Notes under the pieces: model-generated
The model's input: the letters and a program-made list of their open reading frames with translations, nothing else
The model's database searches: none
Told to the model about the DNA's origin: nothing
Assembly: GCA_021018815.1 (NCBI GenBank)
Contig: JAITYX010000028.1
Span: 1,674,001-1,738,000 of the forward strand
DNA: 64,000 bases
Origin: Talinum fruticosum
Lineage: Eukaryota > Streptophyta > Magnoliopsida > Caryophyllales > Talinaceae
Direction: 5' to 3'
Part shown: positions 1-11,348 of the stretch, piece after piece
Numbering within the stretch: position 1 is the first letter of the stretch
Layout of the letters: each line of letters begins with the position of its first letter
Program-made: the position numbers and the translations under genes

Positions 1-1
1 A

Positions 2-316
2 TTTTTCGACTGTCCAGAAGAGGAGATGGAGAGGCGTCTTTTGAGTAGAAATTAGGTCCAAAGCGTTTCCTTGCCTATCTCTATTTTGTATGAGATACTC
101 CCATGTTCCTGATGGCTGATACCCATCTTGCTATTTAAATTACCTGTGGTTATGAAGGGTAGGCAAGATGATGATATAGCGACCATCAGGAAACGGTTCA
201 GGGTATACCTAGAGTCTGTGAACTTTTGTTATGATCAGTACAACGACAAGAGGAAGAGGAAGAGGAAGATTGAGGACTCTGAATTCGTTATGATCAGAAC
301 TTTTATGTATTGGTGA
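2..316 (+). pseudogene. UMP-CMP kinase-like fragment, two exons
   Basis: UMP-CMP kinase phosphorylates UMP and CMP using ATP. Positions 2-52 encode FFDCPEEEMERRLLSRN, the segment leading into the LID loop. An intron-like gap of about 102 bp follows (GT at 56, AG at 156-157), and from 158 the frame encodes GRQDDDIATIRKRFRVYLES, the LID arginine/aspartate segment. The codon before the splice site is TAG (53-55), where the family usually has Gln (CAG), so a C-to-T change creates a stop. After residue YLES the protein drifts from the family into a Lys/Arg-rich tail and stops at 314-316. The upstream P-loop half is off the window. It lies inside a CACTA element, so it is probably a captured, decayed copy. 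Confidence 0.72.
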
Positions 317-597
317 ACATTTTGCAAACTTTTAGATAATGTGTTTATGGTTGTTTGTGAACTTTTGTATGGTTGTTTTTGTGAACTTGTGAATTGGTTG
401 TAAATGTGTTTGGATTGTTTATGATTGTCAAATGTATGTTGGATTTGTATATCCAACTTGGAGGACTACTTTGTGGCATATGTAAATGTCAAACGTAATT
501 GTCACATATGTGAATGTTGGATTTGTATATCCATTCACATTTTTTGTACTAATTTAACGAAAAATAATAAAAAGCTATTGTCGAATTCTTCCAACAC

Positions 598-917
598 AGC
601 GACGGAACAGTGACGGAGCAACAACGGAACAACGACGGATTAGTGACGGAACAAGCAACGGAACAACCATGGATTAGCGATGGAAATCAGCGACGGAATT
701 CCTGGATATTCTGTCACTAATTTCAGCGACAGAATATGTATTCCGTCGCTAATTGAATAGCTATGGAATGGTGTTCCGTCACTGTTCTGTCACTAATTAG
801 CGACCGATTCAGAAATTTCCGTCGCTAAATTTTAACGACCGGTATATAGCGACAGATTATTTCCATCGCTAATTGCAAAATTCCATCGCTATTGCATACA
901 TTTCCGTCGCTATTCGT
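598..917. repeat. CACTA subterminal repeat cluster
   Basis: At least ten copies of a 9-11 bp motif (GCGACGGAA, TTCCGTCGCTA and one-base variants such as TTCCATCGCTA) occur in both orientations within 320 bp. This is typical of the transposase-binding region just inside a CACTA terminus. Many variants differ by C/T or G/A, as expected for methylation decay. Confidence 0.8.
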
Positions 918-1053
918 TAGTTTTCTAGTAGTGGTTGTATATTATTAATGAGTATTACTCAATCAAGTTGGGTGGGTAAGAGTAGGTATTCAATTAATGA
1001 GTGTAGACATCGAAAACGTGTCATTTATATTTATTTATTTAATTAATTTATTT

Positions 1054-1735
1054 TGTTAGTCCCGTGATGAAAATTTAGTCTCGTTTGCAAGCTCGGGTCA
1101 TGATCGGAAAAAACATTATGACGACGATCGCTTTAGCCACAAAAAGCCAACCAGCACCACAAAATAGCCCAAATCATTTTTCTAAGACTAGGTCGGCTCG
1201 CAAACCAAAGCTTTGGCGGACCCAAGCCAGGTTCGAACTCCCAAACCCGGAGCATAACCGGCGTCGGACCTCTTAACTATGCAAAAAACATAGCGTTTTC
1301 TCTTTTTAGTGGTCGAGCCTAGCATATGCTCCCAAACGTCCAAATTAGGTCGTTTTGGACATGCGCCGGACCCCAAAATCCTCCGATTTGTGTTGTTTTG
1401 ACCAGTTCAAATCTTTTGTGTTTTCTATTATTATTTTTCGGAAATTCCGGACCCAATTCAATCCTTTAACCACGGTACGTAAGCATTTTTTAGGGTTTTT
1501 AAACCCCAAAATTGCTAATAAATAAGGGGTTCCCCCTCCCTCCTCACTTCACTTCATTGCTTAAAATCTCTCTATGAGAATCTCTTTTCTCCACTCTCAC
1601 TCACTCCACTTAAAACTCTATTTCTAAACCCTCACGAAAGGCCATTCTTTGCACCTCTTTTCACGCCATTGTCCTACCATTACACCTGTCGAAATCCGCT
1701 CGTTATTCAACATGCCGCTCAGTGGCTGGTCCTCC
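1054..1735 (+). mobile_element. LTR-like repeat, copy A (truncated)
   Basis: Starts TGTTAGTCCCGTGATGAAA, matching the start of copy B on the other strand. It contains a TATA-like stretch (TAATAAATAAGG, about 1515-1527) followed by the same CT-rich leader with AGGCCATT near 1639, as in copy C at about 3886. Homology to B and C stops near 1730, so only the first third of the LTR is present. It ends in a 60-bp tract including (GA)n at about 1759-1774, which abuts the tail of copy B. No ORF in it resembles a transposon protein. Confidence 0.6.
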
Positions 1736-1789
1736 CCCTTCCCTCGCTTCTCTCGCCGGAGAGAGAGAGAGAGGTCTGTCCAAAAATGG

Positions 1790-3401
1790 GTGAACCCTCC
1801 CTACCAAGTGTCGACTTTTAGGTGAGGTGGGTTTCTTATGAAGTTGATTTTTAAATTGAATTTGAAGTAGGCTTAGAAGAAATTTCGATTAGCAATTTCG
1901 ATCAATTATTTTATTTTTGAAATTTGATTTTTGAAGTCTCAAGATGTTATTGCATAAGTAAAATTATCAGAAAATCAAAGAGAATAGTTTTGTCGTAAAG
2001 CTACTAGACTAGGCAATGAAACTTCCTAGGCCGAAGCTAAACCCGGATATCGGTTCGGACCAGCACTTGCCGACCCCGGCTAATATCCGGAACTAGTTAT
2101 ATGACAAGTAGTCTTGGCCGGATGATTAAAGGCTGCCAAAATTATCCATTTTTTAAAAATTTTACCAGAAATGTAGAAAGATAATGTTCAAAATAAAAAG
2201 TTAAAAAAGGGAGTTGCCGGACAGTTTTAAGAAATAAAAACTAACAAAAATAAAATAATTACTTTTCCAAATTTAACATAAAAATTCGAAATCGGAAAAG
2301 GTCTTTAAAAGGGATTCATTTGGTTAAACCAATGGTCCGGTTTTTGGGGCTTTAGTACGAAATAAGGAGAGTCGCTCCTCATTTTTCTCATCAACATACG
2401 GTTTCTATCATGGCCAATTCAAAATTATAAGTTTAAAGTACGTTAAATAAAGCAACAACCAGTCATATGAAGTACAAAAATAAAACAGTCAAAGCATGCT
2501 TAAAAATAGTAAAGAAAGCAACAAATAAAAGCGATAAATAACGTAATAAAAAAAGCAAGAAAATCAAGAAATAAATAAAAATTACATTGGCGGGTTGGAA
2601 AAGTAAAGCGATACAACTTTTAAACCACAATATGGAAAGCAAGAAACGTAAGAATAAAAAGAAAGCTACAAACACAAACTCAAACCGATGGAGTGCGCCC
2701 TCGGGTTGACCCACCTACCGCACTTGAGTCACGAATAGATTTCAGCAGCAGTAACAGCGAGGCAACGTCGTAGAAAGTAGTAAAAAAAGAGGCTTTTTAA
2801 GTGAGTTTAGAAGTGTGATTTTGAGTAAAATAACCGAGAATGGAGAGAAAACAGTGAGAGAAAGGGCTTTTTTAGCAAATGAAGGGTTTCCCGACTAAAA
2901 ATGGAGTACAAATGAAAAGGTGGAGAACCCTTTATTTATAGCAAATTTTGGGGTTCAAAACAACCCTAAAAATGCTTCTAGTGAGTTTGGATTGAATCGG
3001 GCCTTAGAATGCTAGAAAGGATAAAAGGAAAAATCGGATATTTAACCTGGTCAAAATGACACGAGTTCAAGGAGTCTTGGAAACTCATGCCGGTTTAAAA
3101 TGACGTCTTGTGGACATTTTGGAGCGCGTGCTGCGTTTGGCCGATAAAGAGGTAAAACACTACGTTTGAGCAGCTTTGAAAACCGGCATCGGTTCGGATC
3201 CTGGTTTGGGTGTCCGACCCTATCTTGGGTCGGTCGAAGAAATGGTTTGCGGGTTGGGCCAACCCTAGAAAAGTGAAAATCAGCTTTTTCTAATGCTCGA
3301 ATGGCTTTTTGGTGGGCCATTGGCTTCCGTCATGCTATATTTTAGTCCGATCTTGACTCGATTTCAGTAAACGAGACTGCGATTTCATCATCGGGCTAAC
3401 A
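1790..3401 (-). mobile_element. LTR-like repeat, copy B (near full length, inverted)
   Basis: Read on the minus strand it starts TGTTAGCCCGATGATGAAA at 3401. It has a TATA box (TATAAATAAA, complement of 2931-2940), a CT-rich leader, a TCCGGCAACTCCC motif near 2213-2226, and ends around AAGTCGACACTTGG (about 1803-1816). The combination of a TGTTAGCCC start, a YGGCRACTCC-type motif and a GTCGMCACTT tail recalls plant Tat/Ogre-type Ty3/gypsy LTRs; this is inference. It is inverted relative to A and C. Confidence 0.6.
2931..2940 (-). promoter_or_regulatory. TATA box of LTR copy B
   Basis: Reverse complement TATAAATAAA, followed downstream on the minus strand by a CT-rich leader, the usual arrangement at the U3/R border of a plant LTR. 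An equivalent sits at about 1515-1527 in copy A. Confidence 0.5.
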
Positions 3402-3449
3402 AAAATAAATAATATCAATAAAAAGATAAGGACGAAACTTTTTGGTGTT

Positions 3450-4855
3450 TATAGTTAGCCCACACTTTGATTGAGTCTAAAAGAGGAATGGTCAAAGTAG
3501 AAATTAAAGGGTACTTATCTTATTTATGTGGCGTTGTTATGGATGCCAATTGAATTGAGATATCTAGAATTGGTCATCTTTTGACTCGAACTCGACAAAA
3601 TGGAGCCTGGACTTGATCGCGTCATGCCATCCGAAATCGACTAAAAACATCATAAACATGGCTTGATCAAAGTCCTAAAGTTCAAATCTTTGGTTTTTCT
3701 TTTATCCTTTTTCGGAAATTCGGACCCGATTCAATCCTGTCGGTGGGACTGGAAGCACTTTTTAGGGTGCCCCCTCCTCATTTCAATCCATTTTTAGCTG
3801 GAACCCCGCCCCTCAATTTTGCTAAAAATCACTATCTCGCTCTCTCTTCTCTCCACTCTCATTCACTCCATTTCTAAACTCTCATAAAAGGCCATTTTTG
3901 TACCTCTTTCATGCCACTCGCTTCCGCCATTACGTTGTTAAAATCTATTCGTTATTTAAGTCCGGTAGGTGCATTAACCTCGGGCGCGCTTCATCAATTT
4001 TGAGTTTGTGTTTACAATTTTATTTTAATTCTAGCATTTATAGATTTCCGTATTGTGGATTAAAATTTCTAGCTCTTTATTTTTCTTCCCCGTCCAATGT
4101 AATTTTTCATTTCTTGCTTTCCTTTTTCTTTCTTTTATTGCCTTCTTTTTATCGCTTTTATTTATCTCTTTTAGCATGTTCCGATTGTTAAATTTCCGCA
4201 CTTCACATGTTGGTTGCTTGCTTTAGTTACGTGCACAATTTGAATTAGTAAAGGTCATATATTGACGAGTGGAATGAGGAGCGATCCTCCTCATTTTGTA
4301 CCATCGCCCCGAACACCGAATCGTTGATTTTACCAATGGAGTCTTTTTTAAAAACCTTTTCTGATTTTAAGTTTTTGTACCAAATTTAGAAAATTGCTTC
4401 CTTTTATTTTTATTTGTTTTTATTTTTAAAACCGATCGGCGATTCCCTCGTTTTAGCCTTTTGTTTTAAATTTGTTTCTCGTTATTTTTGGGTAAAATCA
4501 GAAAAAAATGAAAAAATTTGGTAGCTTTAAGCCATTTGACCGAGACTCGCTTCAATAGTCCCGACCGGATGGTTGACGCCGGATATGAGTCGGGGTAGGC
4601 GCTTGCCGGCCTTAACCGACATATGGGCTTACCTTTTGGCCCACGTAGTCCGCTTCGTCCAAGTAGCTTTGCAACAAATTCTTTTTCCTTTTATTTATGA
4701 AATTTTTCTTATGAAATGATGTCTCAAGACTCCAAAAATCAATTTCGAAAATAAAAGAATTAATAAAATCGCTAATCAAAATTTTCTCCAAATTTATTTC
4801 AAAACCTACTTCGAAATCAGCTTAATAAGAGACCCATCTCACCTAACACCAACAC
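3450..4855 (+). mobile_element. LTR-like repeat, copy C
   Basis: Clear homology to copies A and B from about 3670 onward: CGGAAATTCGGACCCGATTC (3713-3732), the leader with AGGCCATT (3887), GATCGGCGATTCCC (about 4433) and the tail GAGACCCATCTCACC (about 4828-4842). The first 220 bp are poorly alignable, so the left edge is uncertain; a TAGTTAGCCC motif near 3450 may be its start. Its tail abuts the 3' remains of the LINE at about 4860. Confidence 0.55.
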
Positions 4856-4861
4856 TTCATG

Positions 4862-5722
4862 GGAGGCTCCGCCCTTTCTTCGTTTTTTGGGATCGTCCAT
4901 CCTTTATCGAAACAAAGAGGAGGAAAGGCTCGAGAGTTGGCTCCTATACTAGGTGATAATTCCCACCATTACATGGAGGGCTCTATTCACTTTAACAAAA
5001 AAATACATTTGTCACTTGGCATGGTCTTAGGATTGCTAAAACATGTGGAACTCCTCGACTTCCACAAGTACCAAATTATCACCAAGAGATTAGTTTCCCA
5101 ATTTGGTCCGGATGAGCTTTCTTTGACATTGTAAAATCCATTCATTAATGGTGTACCAGAGCTAGCCGACCCCCACCCTTTATTCAAGAAGAATTGATAA
5201 ATAGCATAAGAGTTAGGGCACTTACATAGAACATGATAAATATCTTTAAATTTAGCTTCACAAATTCTACGACTTGGATCTACTTGTTAACCCACGCTTA
5301 TGATGATTCCAATTAGTCATCACTCAATCATGATTGACTAACCAAAGAAACATATGAATCCTTTGTGAAACTTTCATTTTCTAGATCCATCTCCAATCAC
5401 CAAGGCTCTAAGTATCTAAGTAATTTTCAATAATGATTAGTGTCGATTTGATTAAGAAATTCCTTGATTTTTCAACATTCGAGAAGAAATTATCAAAAAC
5501 TCCTTTTGCAACAATGTCACCTGATGCAATTTTTACAAGACATCTTGAGGCAAAAATTGCAAATCTATCCCATAACGACCATTCTCACTATGCCAAAGAT
5601 TGCGGACCATGAGGCTCCACTCACATTTGAGAACAGAAGAAATGACACAATCTAAAAGTAGTTGCTTATCCACCCACTAATCCATCCAAAGGTGAGCGTA
5701 TTTTCCACCATCCACTGCTAAG
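4862..5722 (-). pseudogene. LINE (L1-type) C-terminal fragment: zf-RVT region
   Basis: Minus-strand translation gives, with several stops and frame changes, an MCWC-type cysteine-poor version of the plant LINE zinc-binding reverse transcriptase domain. A clean stretch at 5187-4987 contains NKGWGSASSGTPLMN and IIWYLWKSRSSTCFSN, typical of the region after the RT in plant LINEs. This is the downstream part of the LINE whose RT lies at 15985-17371. The two pieces join across gypsy element G1 through the shared 5-bp duplication CTCAC. No poly-T (poly-A of a minus-strand LINE) is seen at its left edge, so the true 3' end has been lost or displaced by LTR copy C. Confidence 0.7.
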
Positions 5723-5727
5723 CTCAC
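5723..5727. repeat. Target site duplication CTCAC (left) of gypsy G1
   Basis: CTCAC directly precedes the left LTR and recurs at 15980-15984 directly after the right LTR, defining the G1 insertion into the LINE. Confidence 0.9.
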
Positions 5728-8331
5728 CGTAACACCCCCAATCCATAATCACTAGTTTAGTCCGAATAAACGCTAGCCGGTGATTAGCGCAGCGGAGAAA
5801 GGGTTAGGAGTCGTCACCGCCGCCCTTACCAGCGGAAAGGGCAAGGCTATTGTGAGTCGGATACTAAACTATTCAACATAGATTACATTATCTTAATAGT
5901 CAATAACGAAAGGAAACTATAATATGTACAAAGCCCAACAAAAGTACATGATAACTCACTATTTGCTAACTTTAAATAACGACATCTGTTCACTATTATC
6001 CAAAAGGTCGTCACTGCGAGCCAAAGCCTCTAAGTCTTGGACAAAACTCCCTACAACCTACCATCTTCAATGTCCTTACCTAAAACAAAATAGGGAAAAT
6101 ATTTTTGCAATGTGAGTCGAAACTCAATACGTTCACTATCATGCGATAAAATAAAAGTTATGAAATAATTGAGTTAAGCGCATGCATTTCAATTCATTTG
6201 TAAATGAGGGGAGAGTATAATTTAAAACAGCTGCTCGTTTATTATTTGAATGGATCTCTTACGATCATCGGGTTTCCCCTAAACGCATGTGCACACACCT
6301 AGACCGATAGGATAGTCCGATTGAAGGCGAGTTAACGATTACGGTGTTACCAACCTGGATATTGAGGCGTACCAAATAATGGCATTTGATGGTCGAGTCC
6401 ATATTAATGATGGCAAATACCGTTTGCAAATGATTCTTTGTTGTTGTTGATGTCGGCCATATCCGACCTTGATTTATAGATAAAACATTGAAGGGCATGA
6501 TCAATGAACATACCTTGTGCTTATGTTCTTCTACCTTTTTGGGCGGAATTTGGATGAACACACGACGCTTGATGACCTTAAGTAGAGATATAAAAGTTTT
6601 ATTAATAAACTGAATTTTTATTCTTTATTTATTAAATCAGTTCAAAGATACTTGAAATGAAAATTAACAAAGTTCGTTTTCTTCTAAATGATACTAAGAT
6701 TATTTCTAACCTATAAGGTTTATTTTCCTTTTATAAAATGCATAAATATATATAATAACACCAACTACTTATCTCCTTTTTCTCTATAAATGAATAGTAT
6801 TGATATTATTTGATTTAAAACCAAGGAAAGGTTTATATTTTTAAGTAGTGCTACATTAAGTTTATGATATATATACCTCTATTTATTTCTAACCTATTCT
6901 GTCTTATCATGGCGTAAATTAATCTGCAAGAAGATGCTCATTTCCTGGCATAATATTTCATACCACTTCAACTTCTCTATACCTCTCAGTATTTTTAATC
7001 ATCCTCAATTTTTCCCTTAATCTCATCATTAGGTCAAATAACCATCTAAATTAACCTAAAGTAATTCATAACTCAAAATTACTCATGAATGTCCTTTGTA
7101 CAGGGATTTTTCCATAATTTTTCCTTCAATTTTAGTACATCCAAACATATCTCAAATGTCACCAAATTTTCCTAAACTCCATGAATCAATTACATACATA
7201 CCATAATCAAACTTTAATCTCCAATCGCCTTACATAATAAAGGAGAAGAATAACCGATTACAACTTAAATACTTAAATTAACAACAACCGAATCTGAAAA
7301 TTTTACCCTTAGCAATAAGATGGAGGAGGTTAATTTGGGAGGGTTTCTAGGGTGGTTGAAGGTTGGAGGATTAAAGATCGGAGGATGACCGAACGGAGCA
7401 GGTGGCCGGTGGTTGAAGCCGTTGCCGGGGTAGCAAACGGCGTTGGTGACTCGATCGTAATGGCGGAAATCGGACACGCCTGAGGACCGGGAAACCGAGA
7501 CTAAACAGGACCGAGGACGGTGGTGTCGCTGGCGTTTGATGGCTGGGGCGATGACAGGGCGGCAGTAGGTGGTGGTAGCGGCTGTCGGTGGTGTTGCGGT
7601 GTTGTTTCCGGTGGTTGAGATTAAGGATAAGGGGAAGGCGGAGGAGGTATGTGAAGGAAAGGGGTGCATTTTTTGGTGGTTTTGACGATGATGTCGGCGA
7701 TGGTGATGGTAATGGTGATGGTGGTGTTGCTGGTGGCGTCGAACCAGGGGTGGCCGGAGTGAAGTTGCCGTGGTGGGCATTAGGCGGTGGCGGTGGAGAT
7801 TGGAAGAGGGCAGAGGAGTAGGCATCGGTGGTTGGAGTAAGAGAGGGTTGTGAGTTATCAATTTTAGGTTTAGATAATGATAGCTTTAGGTTACTTTAAG
7901 CTTTTATACTCCCTCTTGCTTTCTCCTTCAATGGGCCAACCGACCTAGTTAAATTCTTCCGAGCCCAATTCTTTTGCACTTATCGTAATCCAACTCTTAT
8001 CCTCATCCAATTCCCACTCTTCATACTCATCGTCATCCTTTCTATTAAACTTATCTTAATCTTTTTTATTTTAATAATATTAAGTTTACCACAAAAATCA
8101 TATTAATTTTGTTTGTATAAGAATTTTGAAAATCAAAATAAATTAGCTATATGAAAAGGTTAATGTTTAGAGTGAATAATCTAAACATGTTCGACTAAGG
8201 CCACTAGTCGCTAATAAAATTTAATTTATAGAAATGATAAATGTTAGTTATCTTCCGAGTCATTAAAATTTATAGAGTATGATCGTGCGTCGTCATTATC
8301 ATCATCCGGTTCCTGCACTTTAAACAACATT

Positions 8332-8408
<77 letters not shown>

Positions 8409-8518
8409 GTATATACACATGTGTAATATGAAAATATTTGAAAATTTGAAATGCACGCGCTCATGCTAATCTTTAATGTATTTAAAGCTAGTTATTTTCT
8501 TAGGGACGGGTTGTTACA
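5728..8518 (-). repeat. G1 3' LTR
   Basis: Begins CGTAACACCCCC (original TG mutated to CG) and ends GGGTTGTTACA. It pairs with 13233-15979. It contains a G-rich block (7320-7850) with GGTGGT and GGCGGT runs and a long (AT)34 tract at 8335-8402. ORFs across the G-rich block are compositional and resemble no known protein. Confidence 0.9.
8335..8402. repeat. (AT)34 microsatellite in G1 3' LTR
   Basis: Uninterrupted AT dinucleotides over 68 bp. The homologous position of the other LTR has only about 19 bp (15844-15862), so the tract expanded or contracted after insertion. Confidence 0.95.
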
Positions 8519-8532
8519 GTCTTCCCCTTAGA
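8519..8532 (-). promoter_or_regulatory. G1 polypurine tract
   Basis: On the minus strand TTCTAAGGGGAAGAC lies immediately upstream of the 3' LTR start TGTAACAACC. It primes plus-strand DNA synthesis. The preceding GTTTCGAGGACGAAAC is the sequence that commonly lies just ahead of the 3' LTR in chromoviruses. Confidence 0.8.
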
Positions 8533-8559
8533 ATAAGTTTCGTCCTCGAAACTTGTAGG

Positions 8560-8750
8560 TAAAATGGTATAAATATTACCTTAGAATAAGTGTGGGTACT
8601 GGTTTGTCATATCTTCCTCGATTTCCCAAGTGGCTTCGGTTGAAGTGTGATTCAACCATAAGACCTTGACCGGAGGAATAGTTTTAGTACGAAGTCTGTT
8701 TAATCCTCCGATCTAAGATTTGGACCGGATATTCCTCATGTGTTAAGTTC
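8560..8750 (-). pseudogene. G1 integrase C-terminal chromodomain-like segment
   Basis: Minus-strand translation with one frameshift gives VKVLWLNHTSTEATWEIEED followed by a short tail and stop. The pattern of valine/leucine core, W, and TWE with an acidic helix is the chromodomain fold that chromoviruses attach to integrase to target chromatin. It sits at the expected distance after the integrase and just before the polypurine tract. Confidence 0.7.
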
Positions 8751-8989
8751 TGGGCGATATCCACTGGTTCAGCCTCTATGATGTGACTTGGGTCGGATAT
8801 GTACTTTCGAAGGTGAAGTATATGAAAAACATCATGGATATGCTCTAGATCGACTAGTAAGGATAATTATTAGATCACGGGGTTTATCTTCCGAATTGTC
8901 TCATATGGCCCAATGTATCTAGGGCTTAATTTTCCCCTAATTCGAATCTTTTGATCCCTTTGGTTGGGGATAACTTTAGAAAGACCATA

Positions 8990-9873
8990 TCCCCTACTTG
9001 AAATTCTAGAGGTTTCCTTCGTTGATCTGCATAACTTTTTGTCTACTCCGAGCTTCTCGATTTATTGTTGTATCACTCTCACTATTTCAGTAGTATCTCG
9101 TATCAATTCTGGTCCTATCGTGAGCGTCTCATCTAAATCGCTCGAACATAAGGGGGTTCTCCATTTTCTCCCATAGAGGGCTTCAAATGGGGCCATTTTT
9201 ATTGTGGCCTGGTAGCTGTTATTGTATGAGAATTCAATCGAGCAAGATACTTTTCCTATTTTCGTTGGAAATCAAGGATGCAAGCTCGTAACATATCTTC
9301 TAGAATTTGGTTAACTCTTTCAGTTTGACCATCTGTCTCTGGATGATATGAGTTACTAAAGTTTAACTTAGTCCCAAAAGCTTGCTGTAATGTTTCCCAA
9401 AATCGAGATTGAAATCAAGTGTCTCTATTGGACACTATATCTTTGGGTATTCCATGAAGTCCGACAATCTCTTTTAAGTATACTTGAGCTAATTTGTCCA
9501 CACTCCAATTATCACTAATTGGTATGAAGTGTGTGGATTTTGTAAGAGGATCAACTATCGTCCAAATAGCATTTTTCCTGGTGGCGGATGGAGGGAGTCC
9601 TCCGATGAAATCCATTGTTATTGAATCCCATTTCCAGATTGGAATCTCCAAGGGCCTTAACTCGCCTATAGGGAGTTGATGTTCTGCCTTTACTCTTTGA
9701 CATGTAAGACATCTATCCACATATCTTGCAACTTCTCGTTTCATGTTAGGCCACCAGAAATTCTTCTTTAGATCTACATACATTTTTGTTCCTCCGGGAT
9801 GGACAGAATATAAAGTCTTATGAGCTTCATCTAAAATCTTCTTTTTAATCTCCTCTTGGTCGGGCACACACAA
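8990..9873 (-). pseudogene. G1 integrase
   Basis: Integrase inserts the cDNA into the genome. At 9873-9415 the minus strand is open for 152 residues with the HHCC zinc finger end (DRCLTCQRVKAEH), then the catalytic core with Asp in MDFIGGLP and a conserved VDPLTKSTHF. The second acidic motif reads SNRDT, where the family has SDRD, so a catalytic Asp is replaced by Asn. Past 9415 the frame shifts repeatedly, but core C-terminal motifs such as SYQATIKMAPFEALYGRKWR remain near 9210-9150. Confidence 0.85.
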
Positions 9874-9987
9874 ATGATTTTGAAATCTCGAGTTCCGTCC
9901 TCATGTATGATGAATCTTGGGAATTTACCCTTCTTAATATTATGCTCAATCCTCGCCAACTTCTCATCTTTCTTCTGTCCTATTTTG

Positions 9988-10785
9988 ATTTCATCCGCAA
10001 TTGACTGGTCTAATTTCCAAAACGTTTAGCACACCTTTGTCTCCTTGGTGTTTAATGATTTCAATTCCTTCTTTTTGTAATTCCCGAATAAGGATTGGTT
10101 GGGTGATAATCGGGGTATTCACGCTATGTTGAGCCTTTCTACTTAAGGCATTAGCTACGACGTTGGGTTTACCTGGATGGTATTGAATCTCCAAGTCATA
10201 ATCCTTTAGCAGTTCCAACCATCTCCTTCATCTCAAATTAAGCTCCTTTGAGTGAACACGTACTTCAAACTTTGGTGATTAGTATATACCTTACAAGATA
10301 CTCCATATAAATAATGTCTCCAAATTTTCAAAGCAAACATAACTACAGACCAATTCCAAATCATGAGTAGGGTAATTTCCTTCATATGGTTTTAATCTGT
10401 CGAGCAGACATATGCTATCACTTTACCATTTTGCATCAATACGCACCCTAATCCATTTTTCAAAGCATCACTATAGATGGTATACTCCTTGCCTTCTTCA
10501 GGGAGGTTCGAGTACAAGGGCAGTAGTCGGCTTGTCTTTCAAGGTTTGGAATGCTTTTTCACACTCATTAGACCATTCAAATTTGGTGGTTTTCTTTAAG
10601 AGGTTAGTCATAGGCAAGGCCAGTTTTGAAAAGCCTTGTACAAATCTTTGATAGTATCCAGCTAACCTCAACAAACTTCTCACCTCAGTAACATTGGTTA
10701 GTCCGGGCCATTCGGTAACCACTTGTATGTTGTATGGGTCTACCTTTATCCCCTCTTGGGATACCACATGTCCTAAAAACGTCAC
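9988..10785 (-). pseudogene. G1 RT C-terminus and RNase H
   Basis: At 10785-10498 [17 protein letters not shown] and [19 protein letters not shown] are the RT thumb and connection of Ty3/gypsy elements. At 10218-9991 [20 protein letters not shown] is the RNase H end, where the family has DALS (Asp changed to Asn). The stretch between is broken by several frameshifts (10250-10500). Confidence 0.85.
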
Positions 10786-10789
10786 TTCA

Positions 10790-11348
10790 TTTAACCGAAC
10801 TCACACTTTTGGAATTTGGCATATAATTGGTGCTCCCTTAAGACTTGTAATACTATCCTCAAATGATGGACATGTTCCTGTTTATTCTTCGAGTATATCA
10901 ATATGTCATCAATGAAAGCGACAACAAAGTTGTCCGGTAAGGTCCGAAAATCCTATTCATTAGATCCATGAACTTGGCAGGTGCATTAGTTAACCCAAAA
11001 GGCATGACAATAAACTCATAATGGCCATACCTAGTTCGAAATGCGGTTTTGGGTATGTCTTCATTCCTTATCCTAAGTTGATGGTATCCGGACCTTAAGT
11101 CTATTTTTGAAAATATTTCAAGCACCTTGTAATTGATCGAATAAATCGTCGATCCGGGTTAGGGGATATTTATTCTTGATCGTAAGTTTATTCAACTCCC
11201 TATAATCAATGCATAACCGCAAGGTGCCATCTTTTTCTTCACAAATAACACTCGGTGCTCCCCAAGGTGAAGTACTTGATCGGATAAATCCTTTCTCCAT
11301 AAGTTCTTCCAATTGAATTTTCAATTCTTTCAACTCTGCTGGGGCCAT
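10790..11348 (-). pseudogene. G1 reverse transcriptase palm/fingers
   Basis: The minus strand at 11348-11118 encodes [20 protein letters not shown] and [20 protein letters not shown], and at 11125-10898 [15 protein letters not shown] and [15 protein letters not shown]. The catalytic FIDDILIYS motif survives near 10915-10889 but in a different frame, so a frameshift separates it from the upstream palm. The domain copied genomic RNA into DNA in the capsid-like particle. Confidence 0.9.

Larger units (their letters stand above)
1..933. mobile_element. CACTA (En/Spm) DNA transposon, right end; left end outside window
   Basis: Positions 921-933 read TTTTCTAGTAGTG, the reverse complement of CACTACTAGAAAA, a standard CACTA terminus. 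Inside it, 598-917 is packed with the short subterminal motif GCGACGGAA / TTCCGTCGCTA in both orientations, the arrangement CACTA elements use for transposase binding. No matching left terminus is seen between 1 and 598, so the element should continue to the left. The interior 317-597 is AT-rich untranslated-looking sequence with a repeated TGTTGGATTTGTATATCCA motif (about 437 and 516). A kinase-like gene fragment lies at 2-316. A 3-bp target duplication cannot be tested with one end. Confidence 0.8.

Noticed and set aside
598..917. Possible CRISPR-like array of short repeats
   Set aside because: Repeats are 9-11 bp, in both orientations and irregularly spaced beside a CACTA terminus in a plant genome.
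2463..2714. Phe/Leu-rich minus-strand ORF that looks like a membrane protein
   Set aside because: It lies in the T-rich leader of LTR copy B; copies C and D have similar runs without a conserved frame.
4859..5134. 91-residue plus-strand ORF
   Set aside because: It is antisense to the LINE C-terminal region, which gives the better protein match.
7265..7861. 198-residue minus-strand ORF rich in His, Pro and Thr
   Set aside because: It lies in the G-rich block of the G1 3' LTR. The homologous region of the other LTR is broken, and the composition reflects GGTGGT repeats.
8244..8464. Two ORFs encoding Tyr-Ile repeats
   Set aside because: They are translations of the (AT)34 microsatellite.
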